Assembly (NCBI GenBank): GCA_038827615.1
Contig: JAWBNK010000001.1
Location: 496,290-560,289, forward strand
Source: Thermosphaera sp.
GTDB taxonomy: Archaea > Thermoproteota > Thermoprotei_A > Sulfolobales > Desulfurococcaceae
Length of the DNA stretch: 64,000 nt
Reading direction: 5' to 3'
The translations under genes and the position numbers were made by a program. Every line of letters starts with the position of its first letter. Position 1 is the stretch's first letter. Positions 32,825-42,577 of the stretch are shown here, piece by piece. The notes under the pieces are model-generated. The model was given only the letters and a program-made list of their open reading frames with translations. It was not told the origin of the DNA and made no database searches.

Positions 32825-33637
32825 ATGGCTTTTCAAAGCGTTGGAAAAACGATTAGGCTAAAGAGAATACTTCCGGACGGGAAGTCTGTTGTCTTCGCGT
32901 TTGACCATGGAATTGAGCACGGTCCAAGCGATTTCACACCTGAGACGCTGGATCCTAGACCTCTTATACGTAAAATAGTCGATTCCGGTGTAGATGCTAT
33001 AATGTTAACCCCAGGGCTTGCCTATATCACTCGCGACTCATGGATCGGTAAGACAAGCCTTATCGTCAAGATAACTGGAAAAACGAATCTACGTCCAGAG
33101 GATCAAAAAATGATTCAGAGTATCATTGGTTCTGTGGAAGAGGCTGTAGCGTTGGGCGCTGACGCAATAGCGGCTACAATATACTGGGGGTCTCAATATG
33201 AAGACTCGATGGTTTCCCAATGGTCCTTGATAAAAGAAGAGTCTGAAAGCTACGGGTATCCTTGTCTACAGCTTGCGTATCCTAGGGGCCCTACTATCAA
33301 AAACATGTATGATGTTGAAGTAGTCAAGTACGGAGTAAGGGCGGCGATTGAGGTTGGTGCAGATTTAATCAAGACCTATTATACGGGGAGCCTAGACACA
33401 TTTAAGGATGTTGTGAAGGCAGCCTCGGGAATCCCCGTATTGATGAGTGGTGGAGCGCCAAGGAGAAGTTTCTTAGAATTCCTAAGAGATGTCGAGAACG
33501 TGATGAAAGCAGGCGCAAACGGCGTTGTTGTAGGCAGGAATGTCTTCATGCATGAGAAGCCTGAGGCGGCTATTAAGGCAGTGATGAAAATAGTCCATGA
33601 AGGTTTCAGTGCCGAAGAGGCCTTCAAGATCATCTGA
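32825..33637 (+). CDS. fba: Fructose-1,6-bisphosphate aldolase, archaeal class I
   Basis: 270 residues, DhnA/FbaB family. FAFDHGIEHGPSDF binds substrate phosphate near the start; the Schiff-base lysine is K183 in ADLIKTYYTG; the phosphate-binding end is PVLMSGG...GANGVVVGRNVF. It cleaves or forms fructose-1,6-bisphosphate. GGTGGT lies 6 bases before the ATG. A PfkB kinase follows after 17 bases, giving a kinase-aldolase pair. The ADH-synthase paralogue (aromatic pathway) is the main alternative but is less likely in this context. Confidence 0.9.
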   Translation: MAFQSVGKTIRLKRILPDGKSVVFAFDHGIEHGPSDFTPETLDPRPLIRKIVDSGVDAIMLTPGLAYITRDSWIGKTSLIVKITGKTNLRPEDQKMIQSIIGSVEEAVALGADAIAATIYWGSQYEDSMVSQWSLIKEESESYGYPCLQLAYPRGPTIKNMYDVEVVKYGVRAAIEVGADLIKTYYTGSLDTFKDVVKAASGIPVLMSGGAPRRSFLEFLRDVENVMKAGANGVVVGRNVFMHEKPEAAIKAVMKIVHEGFSAEEAFKII

Positions 33638-33654
33638 ACCCTGGTGAAAAGTGG

Positions 33655-34578
33655 TTGTCGGATAGCCTAGATGTAGTCACCGTGGGACATGCCCTTGTAG
33701 ACATTAGAATACTTGTGGACAGTTTCCCGGGTATAGATCAGGAGAGCAAAGTACTGGAGCAGTCATGGGGGAGCGGGGGCTCGGCAGTTAACGTAGCAAT
33801 TGGAGTCAGAAGATTGGGGTTGAAATCCGGAATACTTGCTAAAGTTGGATTCGACAGCTTTGGACGAATAGTTGTGGACGATCTCCTTAAGGAGGGGGTC
33901 GACATAAGTGGTTTAAGGATAAGCCTTGGCCAGACCGGCTTCACCATTGTGGCGATCAATCGAAAAGGCGAAATAACCATGTATGGATTCAAGGGTGCTG
34001 CCGAATCCCTTGAACCCTCGGACCTCAGCGAGTACGCCATATCCAGAGCAAGGTGGGTTCATATAGCTAGTCTCAGGCTTGACACGACAATTGAGGCGCT
34101 GCGGATGGCCGAAAAATATGGATTAAAAACCTCATGGGACCCGGGCAGGGTTCTCGCGGCCCAAGGCTTGGACAAGTTGAAGCCGGTTGTATCTAGAGTG
34201 AACATTGTATTCGTTAACGAGAAAGAAGCTAGACTTTTAACGGGTTTAGAAGACTATAAAGAGGCTGCACGAGCTATAGCCTCCGAGGGGGTTGAAACTG
34301 TCATAATTAAAAGGGGGGCAAAGGGGGTTTATGCTTATGGAAAAGAAATTGATGAAGATATATCAGCATATAAGGTGGAAAACGTTCTCGATACAACAGG
34401 GGCGGGAGACGCTTTCGCATCGGGTTTCATCACAGGGGTTTTGAGAGGGTATAGTTTAAGGAAATCCCTTCAGTACGGAAATGCTGTGGCAGCGTTGAAA
34501 ATAGCTAGCTTAGGCTCTCACTGTGTTCCAACACATGATGAAGTTGTCAGGTTTATTTGGGAGAAGGAAGGAATTTAA
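33655..34578 (+). CDS. PfkB-family sugar kinase (candidate ATP-dependent 6-phosphofructokinase)
   Basis: 307 residues from TTG 33655 with GGTGA 8 bases upstream. GGSAVNVAIGVRRLG is the first PfkB signature; VLDTTGAGDAFASGFITG holds the catalytic aspartate and anion hole. ATP-phosphofructokinases of Aeropyrum and Desulfurococcus belong to this family, and the aldolase gene 17 bases upstream makes fructose-6-phosphate a plausible substrate. Nucleoside or other sugar kinase remains possible. Confidence 0.85.
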   Translation: MSDSLDVVTVGHALVDIRILVDSFPGIDQESKVLEQSWGSGGSAVNVAIGVRRLGLKSGILAKVGFDSFGRIVVDDLLKEGVDISGLRISLGQTGFTIVAINRKGEITMYGFKGAAESLEPSDLSEYAISRARWVHIASLRLDTTIEALRMAEKYGLKTSWDPGRVLAAQGLDKLKPVVSRVNIVFVNEKEARLLTGLEDYKEAARAIASEGVETVIIKRGAKGVYAYGKEIDEDISAYKVENVLDTTGAGDAFASGFITGVLRGYSLRKSLQYGNAVAALKIASLGSHCVPTHDEVVRFIWEKEGI

Positions 34579-34616
34579 ACCCTTCCCACATTTTTCTAAA
34601 CAGAGAGGATCATTCC

Positions 34617-35885
34617 ATGTTTATCAAGGTTCTAAGATGTAGTAGGTGTGGGCGGGAGTATCTTCTAGAATCTAAACCTGTTCTCTGCGAAAATGATGAC
34701 CTAGGTAGATTGGACATAGTTTATGATTATGAAAAAATTAGAGATATCTTAGACGTTGAGGGGCTTACAAAAAGGCCTTTCAACATGTGGAGATATTTTG
34801 AGTTCCTACCGGTTCCAGGGGAAGAATACGTAGTTTCCTTGGGGGAAGGCGGTACACCACTTCTGAAGGCTTCGAGGCTCGGAGAGGCCCTAGGATTGAA
34901 AAACCTTTATATAAAAGACGAGACAAGAAATCCCACTGGAAGCTTCAAAGATCGAGCTATGAGCGTTTCCATCTCCATGGCTAAGTTTTTCGGATTCAAA
35001 AAAGCAGTGATCGCGAGTAGTGGAAACGCCGCGGCATCGTTAGCGGCATACGGGGCTAAGGCAGGGATAGACATCTACGCGTTCGTCCCGGATTTCGCAG
35101 GCTATGGAAAAATTGCACAACTATTATATTATGGGGCGAAAGTTTTCAAAGTCAAGTGGACAGAGGCAGAAGATCCAACAGTTAAAATGATGAAGCTACT
35201 TGTCGAAAAATACGGATTCTACCCCAGTCCGAGCTTTGGTGTTTACAACCCTTATCAAATCGAGGGGCCGAAGACAATATCAATGGAAATTATTGAACAG
35301 TTGCGATGGGAGGTTCCAGATCAGGTTTTCATACCGACTGGCGCAGGTAGCTTGCTAACGGGGGTCTACAACGGCTTCAGAGATTTTAACCTAGTGGGTC
35401 TTACGGCAGAATATCCCAAGATGGTGGCCGTGCAACCAGAGGGAAACCACCCTCTAGTTAGAGCTTGGTTGGAAAGGCAAGACCCATTCAATATTAGACC
35501 ATGGGAGAGACCGCCTGAAACCATAGCCACAGGGCTCGAGGACACGCTTCCATGGGACGGTGACGCTGCTCTTAAGGCTATTTACAATACAAAGGGCTAT
35601 GGCGTCGTAGTTTCAGATGATGAAATAGTAAGAGCAATGAAATTGCTCGCTAGCCTGGAGGGCATATTCGCTGAACCTAGTGGGGCAGCTGGATTAGCGG
35701 GCTTGATAAAAGCTCTAGATGAGGGGAGAGTTGATCGTGACGAGACCATCGTTGTATTGGTGACCGGTCATGGGTTGAAAGACCCTGATATCATTAGAAA
35801 GACAGCTGGAGATGCTCCATCAATAAACCCAACCATTGAAGATCTTGAAGAAGCTTCGAGAAAATATTATGGATTAAAACTATAA
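34617..35885 (+). CDS. thrC: Threonine synthase
   Basis: 422 residues from ATG 34617 (GAGAGGATC upstream), because the protein then opens with the zinc-ribbon-like CSRCGREY...VLCEND of archaeal ThrC. The PLP lysine is in NPTGSFKDRAMSVS, the phosphate-binding loop is in SGNAAASLAAYGAKAG, and GTGS-like PTGAGSLLTGVYNG follows. It converts O-phosphohomoserine to threonine. Gap to the kinase is 38 bases. Confidence 0.93.
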   Translation: MFIKVLRCSRCGREYLLESKPVLCENDDLGRLDIVYDYEKIRDILDVEGLTKRPFNMWRYFEFLPVPGEEYVVSLGEGGTPLLKASRLGEALGLKNLYIKDETRNPTGSFKDRAMSVSISMAKFFGFKKAVIASSGNAAASLAAYGAKAGIDIYAFVPDFAGYGKIAQLLYYGAKVFKVKWTEAEDPTVKMMKLLVEKYGFYPSPSFGVYNPYQIEGPKTISMEIIEQLRWEVPDQVFIPTGAGSLLTGVYNGFRDFNLVGLTAEYPKMVAVQPEGNHPLVRAWLERQDPFNIRPWERPPETIATGLEDTLPWDGDAALKAIYNTKGYGVVVSDDEIVRAMKLLASLEGIFAEPSGAAGLAGLIKALDEGRVDRDETIVVLVTGHGLKDPDIIRKTAGDAPSINPTIEDLEEASRKYYGLKL

Positions 35886-35958
35886 TTTTTCATGCCATAG
35901 GATTATCGGGACGGCTTACAGTTTTTACCGCGTGAGACACAAATTTTGGGAATTGGGC

Positions 35959-36603
35959 ATGGTGTTTGTTGACTGTTGGAATATCTGCAACGAAGCTTTG
36001 AAACACACGATCTCGTATTTCAAGAATATTCCAAGGTATAGACAGTGGGGATGGAGAAACCTGCCCCTAGAACAATATCTGAAGGGAGACGTTCTAGATA
36101 TTGGCGCTGGCCGAGCTTATTATCATGTAGGAGGGAGATCAATTCAAGGAAGAGTGATCCTCGTAGATCCAATTTACGAGAACGTAGAAGGGATTTTCAA
36201 GACTATGATTAATTTCATAACAATTAATGGAGATGGGCTATCCTTACCTGTTCGGGATGGTTCAATCGATACTGTTTTATCTCTTGCAACTATCCATCAC
36301 ATACCTACCAAGGAGTGTAGGAGGACCTTTCTGAAAGAGATTTACCGAAGTCTGCGACTTGATGGTGTATTGATACTCACTGCATGGTCTCCTCAGCGCA
36401 TACCCGTGGGGGAGGAGGTTTGTGATGGAATATTAATTTCATCGAGATTTGGATCGAGATTTTACCATTTCTATTCTAAGGAAGAGTTGATCGAGGATCT
36501 TGAATCAATCGGCTTTCGTGTTTTAAGGCTTGAAAACTTTGTTGAAAACCCCTTAAAGCCCAGTTTGACGAGAAACCTTCTAGCAGTTGCTCACAAGGGG
36601 TAA
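35959..36603 (+). CDS. SAM-dependent methyltransferase, Trm9-like
   Basis: About 214 residues; ATG 35959 is preferred, GTG 35932 would add nine. Motif I DVLDIGAGRAYY binds SAM; LPVRDGSIDTVLSLATIHHIPTKECRRTFLKEIYRSLRLDGVLIL is very close to the motif II-III region of yeast Trm9 and ALKBH8 methyltransferase domains, which methylate carboxymethyluridine at the tRNA wobble position. Target inferred only. It converges on cdd with a 2-base gap. Confidence 0.75.
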   Translation: MVFVDCWNICNEALKHTISYFKNIPRYRQWGWRNLPLEQYLKGDVLDIGAGRAYYHVGGRSIQGRVILVDPIYENVEGIFKTMINFITINGDGLSLPVRDGSIDTVLSLATIHHIPTKECRRTFLKEIYRSLRLDGVLILTAWSPQRIPVGEEVCDGILISSRFGSRFYHFYSKEELIEDLESIGFRVLRLENFVENPLKPSLTRNLLAVAHKG

Positions 36604-36605
36604 GC

Positions 36606-36995
36606 CTAGAGTTTGAAAGGGCTTGGGAATATGCTGGACAACCTTGTTTCGATCTTTTTGCGAGATGTTACACTATAGAGGATTAGTTCGACATCCGGAT
36701 TAAACTCTGCCATGAATTGTCTGCAGGCCCCACATGGGGGAATTGGGTCCTGCAAATCCGTCACGACTGCAATCTTAATCGGTTTAGTTTCCCCATCACT
36801 CACCATTTGGACTAATGCAGCCCGTTCTGCACAAATTGTTAACCCATAGCTCGAGTTTTCAACGTTCACACCTGTGTAAATCTTACCGTTGGACCCTAGC
36901 ACGGCCGCTGCCACGTGAATCTTGCTGTAAGGCGCATAGCTGTTCTTCAAGATTGAAGTTGCTTTTGATATAAGGGTTTTATTAATATTGCTCAT
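36606..36995 (-). CDS. cdd: Cytidine deaminase
   Basis: 129 residues from ATG 36995, which forms a 4-base ATGA overlap with ileS and has GGAGTGATG upstream. Zinc site: CAER (TICAERAAL) and PPCGACRQ; the substrate-binding segment is GVNVENSSYGLTICAE. Tetrameric-type CDA. Deaminates cytidine and deoxycytidine for pyrimidine salvage. Cotranscribed behind isoleucyl-tRNA synthetase. Confidence 0.93.
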   Translation of the reverse strand: MSNINKTLISKATSILKNSYAPYSKIHVAAAVLGSNGKIYTGVNVENSSYGLTICAERAALVQMVSDGETKPIKIAVVTDLQDPIPPCGACRQFMAEFNPDVELILYSVTSRKKIETRLSSIFPSPFKL

Positions 36996-39900
36996 ACTGG
37001 CATCACTCCAATATAGTAAGTCTCTCCATCGATATCCCATTCTTTGACATCCCCCATAAAGCCTTTTATAAGAGCTGGTTCAGAGCTAATTATTATTTCA
37101 CACGCCCTGGTCTCGTTTGCTATGTAATTTGCTCTGGATTTTACAGCGTTTTCTCTCTCAGTTGGTGTTATTATTACTACTTTAATCTTGGCGTCAAGAG
37201 GGAGATTCAGCATTTTCCTCATAACTTGTATTCTTCTTACCAAGTCCCTTGCTAATCCTTCTGCGACTTCTTCTTCGCTGAGACGAGTATCCAATCCAAT
37301 ACTCCCCCATTCAGTGTCGACTACAGAGTAACCTTCAATGTAGTAGGGTATTATTCTCACACAAGACGAGTCGATAGTTATTTGTTCTCCTTGTATTATT
37401 GCTTCATGAGCGCGTCCATTAAGTACGTCTCGAGCTATTTCTTCCTGATGATGCAGAATGTAATCAACTACCTGTTTAGTCTTCTGCTTGAACCTAGGAC
37501 CGATGACACTGTATACTGGCTCTACCTTGTATCTTGTAACCTCCTGCAGCATGGATACGGGTTTGGCATCAACTCCTTTAGTATTGGTGATTAGTTTAAT
37601 CAATTCGCTATTTTCGGCAACGGTTTCAATTATTTTTAAATCGTTTGAGTAAACAGTTAGTTTTTTAACAGGTTGTCTTAGCTTCAACCCCGCTTTCATC
37701 CTAGCTGTAGCAGCCGTTTCAAAGATTTTCTTGATAATATTCATAGTCTCTTCAGATTTGGTATCTATGAATGTTTCATCCGCTTTTGGCCACTCGAGTA
37801 AATGAATACTCTCTTCCTTCCAGACTTGTTTAAACATTGACTGATAAATATACTCGGTTATGAAGGGCACAAAGGGGGCAAGCATTCTCGCTAGTTTTTC
37901 GAGAACATAATATAAAACTGTATATGCTGCCAACTTGTCTCTCGTGTTCTCTTCTACCCAGACTCTAGACCTTATCAATCTTATATACCAGTGGCTTAAG
38001 TCTTCAATAGCAAACTCGCGGAGAAGCCTAACAGCAGCGTGGACTTCGTATTCCTCAAGGTGGCTTGTTACTTCTTTTATTAACGTGTTGACTCTGCTGA
38101 GAATCCATTTGTCCTCGAATCTCAACGCATCTAAGTACTGTTTAATATCATTCTGTTCTGGATTGTATTTGTCAAGATCCATGTATGTTTTAGCGAAGAC
38201 GTAAATATTCCATATGATCGATAGGTCTCTGGCGACTTCCTCAATGCTTCTCCATGAAAACCTGGCATCCTCCCATGTTGTGTTCGAGAGGAGCCAGAGT
38301 CTTAGCGGGTCTCGCCCAACTTTTTCGATTGCCTCGTTGGTTCCAACATAGTTTCCCAAACTCTTGTGCATTTCTCTTCCTTGCTCATCTAACATGAAGC
38401 CGTGAACCAGCACGTTTCTATAAGGTGCCTCATCAAACCCGAGTATCCCTGCCCTAAGGAGGGAGAAGAACCATCCTCGAGTTTGATCGTGGCCCTCTAT
38501 GATGAGATCTAGCCTAACATCTCCAAGATCCTCCTTACCTGGATGTCCTTTTGCTGCATAGAAGCATACACCACTGTCGAACCATACATCCATAACATCT
38601 GGTACTCTCTTCATTTCCCTTCCACACTTTGGACACTTTAAAGTGACTTCATCAATCCATGGCTTGTGAAGCTCCTTGGGACGGTGTCCTCCTAAGGCAA
38701 ATATTTCGTCAATACTTCCAATCACTACTTTGTGACCGTTGGGACAAATCCATATAGGGAGAGGAGTTCCCCAATACCTTTGTCTCGATATCACCCAGTC
38801 CTGTAGGTTCACTATCATTCCATTGATCCTATCAAGGGCCCACTCTGGTATCCAATTTACTTTTTTGACTTCTTCAAGGAGCTTATCTTTTAACTTTGAT
38901 ACTTTGATTACCCATTGTTGAGTAGCCCTTAGGAAGACAGGGGTTTTACATCTCCAGCAGACTGGGTACTTATGTCTTATTGACTTCTTGCTCAGGATGG
39001 CGTTCTTTTTCTCTAAATCCTCTATGATTACTGTATTAGCCTCTCGGACGTAGAGCCCTGCATATTTTCCGGCCTCAGATGTAAACTTTCCCTCATCGTC
39101 AACGGGGCTTGCAATCAGGCTTACTCCATTCCTCATGGCTACAATGTAGTCTTCGAAACCGTGGCCCGGTGCCGAGTGAACGAGACCTGTTCCTTCGTAC
39201 ATGGTAACAAACTCGGGAGCCGGCAGAACAGTGTGGTATTTCTCAAGCTCAGTTTGAATAGGAACAACATCCTTCAACGGATGAGTGTATTTAACTCCCA
39301 GAAGATCCTTCCCCTTTATTCTCGCGACTACTTCATATTTTTCGATACCTGTATCTTCTAGAAAAGCCTGCAACCTAGCCTCAGCTAAAATCAAATTTTC
39401 ATCTCCAACCTTTATTTTAACATAATCAGCATCAGGATGTATCATTACAAAAGTGTTCGAGGGAATAGTCCATGGAGTAGTCGTCCAGATAACGAGGAAT
39501 GTTTTCTCCTCACCTACTACGGGGAATTTTACGTAAATGCTTGGGTCCTCAAGTTCCTTGTACTCGATCTCGTATTCTGCAAGCGTTGTAGAACATCTAG
39601 GACACCAGTGGACAATCCTAGCCTCTCTGTCAAGTAATCCTTTTTCATCCGCCTTCTTGACAAGCCACCACGAGGCTTCGATGTATTCGTCTCGTAATGT
39701 TAGATAGGGATTTTCCCAATCCATGAAAACTCCGAGATCGATAAACCATTTTGTCATGGCTTGGGCATTGGTTAGAGCCAAATTCTTGCATTCATTTATG
39801 AATCTGTCGACCCCGATCTTTTCCTCTATCTCTCTTTTGACCCTTAAGCCTAGTTTTTGTTCAACCTTAACTTCTATCGGCAATCCATGACAGTCATAAC

Positions 39901-40165
39901 CAGGTTGGTCATAGACTCGGAAACCCTGCATTCGCCTAAATCTCAATATAGAATCCTTTAGAGACTTATTCCATGCAGTACCAATATGTGGTATTTCACC
40001 TGACGGGTATGGTGGTCCATCAATAAAATTGAACAGTTTCACTTTGTTGGAATTTTTCGCTTTTAGGATTTTGTAAATAGACTTCTCATTCCAGAAATTT
40101 AAAACAGATTCCTCTACTTTTTGAAACTGGTATCTCCCTTCTAGTTGCCAGCCATCACTACTCAC
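36992..40165 (-). CDS. ileS: Isoleucyl-tRNA synthetase
   Basis: 1057 residues, full archaeal/eukaryal-type length. HIGH motif is PPYPSGEIPHIGTA; the KMSKS motif appears as EMHKSLGNYVG. The CP1 editing domain spans about 200-400 (IWTTTPWTIPSNT at its start). CWRCKTP and a CPKCGREM zinc pair lie in the middle. The C-terminal anticodon-binding region starts at about 650. Located upstream of cdd in a two-gene leftward operon. Confidence 0.97.
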   Translation of the reverse strand: MSSDGWQLEGRYQFQKVEESVLNFWNEKSIYKILKAKNSNKVKLFNFIDGPPYPSGEIPHIGTAWNKSLKDSILRFRRMQGFRVYDQPGYDCHGLPIEVKVEQKLGLRVKREIEEKIGVDRFINECKNLALTNAQAMTKWFIDLGVFMDWENPYLTLRDEYIEASWWLVKKADEKGLLDREARIVHWCPRCSTTLAEYEIEYKELEDPSIYVKFPVVGEEKTFLVIWTTTPWTIPSNTFVMIHPDADYVKIKVGDENLILAEARLQAFLEDTGIEKYEVVARIKGKDLLGVKYTHPLKDVVPIQTELEKYHTVLPAPEFVTMYEGTGLVHSAPGHGFEDYIVAMRNGVSLIASPVDDEGKFTSEAGKYAGLYVREANTVIIEDLEKKNAILSKKSIRHKYPVCWRCKTPVFLRATQQWVIKVSKLKDKLLEEVKKVNWIPEWALDRINGMIVNLQDWVISRQRYWGTPLPIWICPNGHKVVIGSIDEIFALGGHRPKELHKPWIDEVTLKCPKCGREMKRVPDVMDVWFDSGVCFYAAKGHPGKEDLGDVRLDLIIEGHDQTRGWFFSLLRAGILGFDEAPYRNVLVHGFMLDEQGREMHKSLGNYVGTNEAIEKVGRDPLRLWLLSNTTWEDARFSWRSIEEVARDLSIIWNIYVFAKTYMDLDKYNPEQNDIKQYLDALRFEDKWILSRVNTLIKEVTSHLEEYEVHAAVRLLREFAIEDLSHWYIRLIRSRVWVEENTRDKLAAYTVLYYVLEKLARMLAPFVPFITEYIYQSMFKQVWKEESIHLLEWPKADETFIDTKSEETMNIIKKIFETAATARMKAGLKLRQPVKKLTVYSNDLKIIETVAENSELIKLITNTKGVDAKPVSMLQEVTRYKVEPVYSVIGPRFKQKTKQVVDYILHHQEEIARDVLNGRAHEAIIQGEQITIDSSCVRIIPYYIEGYSVVDTEWGSIGLDTRLSEEEVAEGLARDLVRRIQVMRKMLNLPLDAKIKVVIITPTERENAVKSRANYIANETRACEIIISSEPALIKGFMGDVKEWDIDGETYYIGVMPV

Positions 40166-40228
40166 TAACCATCACCGTTAAAACACTATCCATCATAAGG
40201 GGCATTCAAGCTTTAAAATATGTATTGC

Positions 40229-40996
40229 TTAAATAAAAGCTAATACTATGTAAACGAGAATTGCAAGCGATATAGCGACAAGAAATATCATACCCAAGGG
40301 GTTTAACTTGAAGATTAGTCTTGCAAAATAGAGTATAGTTTTCGAATCGAGCTTGGAGGTTCCTTTACTTCTTGATTTAAACTCATAAGGTTCTTCACAA
40401 ATCACAGCTTTATTCGCAAAAGTTAAGATTTCAACTAGCGCTTTATACCCTCGCGGTTCAACCGGTTTCCATTGTTCAACTATTTTTTTCTTCACTAGGA
40501 AGAAGCCGCTTACGGGATCCTTGATTCCGCGGGCTTGTTTGATGAGGAGTCGAGATAGAAGGATGGCTCCAATCGAAGTGATTCTCCTGATCAATGGAAA
40601 GCCTATTACCTTGCCTCCTTCAACATATCTCGAAGCAATTACAATATCGCAATCACGCGCCCTTTTTAGGAGGTGCAGGATAGTAGATGGGGGATGTTGT
40701 AAATCAGCATCCATAACGATTATGACGTCTCCCTCCGCATGTAATATCCCTGTATGAATCGCCGAGGTCAAGCCCATTTTTCCTGGACGAGTAATAAGTT
40801 TAATTGGATATTTGGCTGACAGTTTTTTAGCAACTTCCCCAGTTCCATCGGTGCTATTATCATCGACTACAATTATCTCGAAGGAGCCGATGTTTGCGAG
40901 TACTTTCGCAATCTCAGGGATAAGAATCGAAATGTTCTCTGCCTCATTGTAGGTGGGAAGTATTACCGAAACCCTGTCACTCGCCAAATTAAGCAC
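40229..40996 (-). CDS. Dolichol-phosphate mannosyltransferase-like glycosyltransferase (GT2)
   Basis: 255 residues. VSVILPTYNEAENI opens the GT2 fold, VVDDNSTDGTGEV and IIVMDADLQHPPSTI give the nucleotide-sugar and DxD motifs, and DPVSGFFLVKK is typical of DPM1/Ppm. One membrane helix (about 235-254, LGMIFLVAISLAILVYIVLA) anchors the C-terminus, as in DPM1-like archaeal enzymes. It transfers a sugar to dolichol phosphate for N-glycosylation or lipid glycans. Start GTG 40996; TTG 40987 behind GGTG is an alternative. Confidence 0.88.
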   Translation of the reverse strand: MLNLASDRVSVILPTYNEAENISILIPEIAKVLANIGSFEIIVVDDNSTDGTGEVAKKLSAKYPIKLITRPGKMGLTSAIHTGILHAEGDVIIVMDADLQHPPSTILHLLKRARDCDIVIASRYVEGGKVIGFPLIRRITSIGAILLSRLLIKQARGIKDPVSGFFLVKKKIVEQWKPVEPRGYKALVEILTFANKAVICEEPYEFKSRSKGTSKLDSKTILYFARLIFKLNPLGMIFLVAISLAILVYIVLAFI

Positions 40997-41111
40997 CGTT
41001 AAAACCGATGAGGGCAGGAACTTATAAGATTATGTCGATTAAGCCTGATACTGATCATATAAAAACATTTATATTTTTGTGGGCAGTAAAAATATACTTA
41101 ATGGTGAGCAT

Positions 41112-42488
41112 ATGAAAACTAGTATCCTTATAGCGGTCTTCATTGTATTAATAATAATATCGGGGGCAATAGGTTACATCGCGGGCCAACAGACAGGAGC
41201 ACCCGTCCAACAATATACTCCCCCAGAGAAAGTTAAGGCAGCGTTCATATACGTCGGACCCGTCGGAGACGCTGGCTGGACTTACATGCATGATATTGGA
41301 AGAAAATATGTGCAAACATTATTCAGCGATTGGTTGGAGACTACGTACGTTGAGAGCGTGACTCCCGATAAAATTGTCTCAACCGTGGACGACCTTGTAT
41401 CTAAAGGATACAATGTCATCTTCACCACATCATTCGACTTCATGGATGCCACTATAGAGGCTGCTAAAAAACATCCAAACGTCTTGTTCTTCCATTGCTC
41501 TGGTTATAGGAGAGCCCCTAACGTTGGGACCTATTTCGCGGACCTGTATGAAGTATATTATCTTAATGGGCTAATGGCAGGCGCTCTCACTCAAACAGGG
41601 CAAATCGGATATGTAGCCGCGTACCTAATCCCGGAGGTTGTGAGACACATCAACGCGTTCGCGATTGGAGCGAGAGAAGTTGGCGATGCCCTTGGAAAGA
41701 ATATCACGGTTCACGTGATTGAAATAGGTAGCTGGTATGATCCAACAAAGGCCAGACAAGCATCGGATACGTTGAAGACTCAGTTCAACGTCGATGTTTT
41801 AGCCTTCACAGAGGACTCGAGTGCTGTGATAGAATATGGAGAACAAAACGGTGTTCATGTTTTCAGTCACTACGGTCCAATGCTCAAGTTCGGTCCCACT
41901 TACACGGTCAGCGGCCAGTTGGTGAGATGGGAGGTTATATACGCTGATATTCTCGTGAAGGTCAAGGCCGGAGTGCTCACTCCTTATAACTTAGATAAAG
42001 TTGATTACTGGTATCTTCTCAGCTCCGGAGCAGTCGACTTAGGCGCCGACATCGGTGATGATGGTAGGCCAGTAATGATTAATCCACGCTACGAGCCAAT
42101 ACTGAAGAATATAATGGTAACCGACAAGCTGACTGGTGAACGCATCAGCGTTTATGACTTGGTGATGAGAAGATACTGGCAGATGAGAGGAGCATTCGCA
42201 GTCATACCATTACAATTCTCCTCAGAGACCCATAAGTATGAGAATGTAATCTCCATCAATATAAACTGGGGCGGTCAGATAGGGGTCAAACCATATCCGA
42301 TAGCTTCTGAATTCGATCCATTCACAGGACCATTAACTGGATATTGTCTCATGAGCGAGCCTTTATCTACATGGTGTAGTGGAAAGACTCCTGGATCAAC
42401 AGTGAACATTCCATCTGGCGTGAGACTTGGTCACGAAGACTTGTGGAACATGGATTACTTCATGAGTTATGTCGTCAAACATGGATAG
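41112..42488 (+). CDS. BMP-family ABC substrate-binding protein
   Basis: 458 residues from ATG 41112 (GGTGAG 5 bases upstream; TATA-like TTTATATTTTTG about 40 bases before). N-terminal signal anchor at about 4-25 without a lipobox, then a Thr/Pro linker and a Med/PnrA-like fold: AAFIYVGPVGDAGWTYMHDIGR, FTTSFDFMDATIEAAKKHPNV and GQIGYVAAYLIPEV. BMP proteins bind nucleosides, and relatives bind riboflavin or other small molecules. It heads a complete importer with ATPase and two permeases. Confidence 0.88.
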   Translation: MKTSILIAVFIVLIIISGAIGYIAGQQTGAPVQQYTPPEKVKAAFIYVGPVGDAGWTYMHDIGRKYVQTLFSDWLETTYVESVTPDKIVSTVDDLVSKGYNVIFTTSFDFMDATIEAAKKHPNVLFFHCSGYRRAPNVGTYFADLYEVYYLNGLMAGALTQTGQIGYVAAYLIPEVVRHINAFAIGAREVGDALGKNITVHVIEIGSWYDPTKARQASDTLKTQFNVDVLAFTEDSSAVIEYGEQNGVHVFSHYGPMLKFGPTYTVSGQLVRWEVIYADILVKVKAGVLTPYNLDKVDYWYLLSSGAVDLGADIGDDGRPVMINPRYEPILKNIMVTDKLTGERISVYDLVMRRYWQMRGAFAVIPLQFSSETHKYENVISININWGGQIGVKPYPIASEFDPFTGPLTGYCLMSEPLSTWCSGKTPGSTVNIPSGVRLGHEDLWNMDYFMSYVVKHG

Positions 42489-42509
42489 GCGTCATCCCAC
42501 ACCAACATA

Positions 42510-42515
42510 TTTTTT
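42510..42515 (+). terminator. T-run after BMP gene (possible partial terminator)
   Basis: Six T about 22 bases after the stop, within the 89-base gap before the ATPase gene. It could give stronger expression of the binding protein than of the downstream genes. Confidence 0.3.
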
Positions 42516-42577
42516 ATATCTATCCTCCTATATTCTTCATGCAAATCCGGTGAATAAATACGAGAGGGTAATCGATA

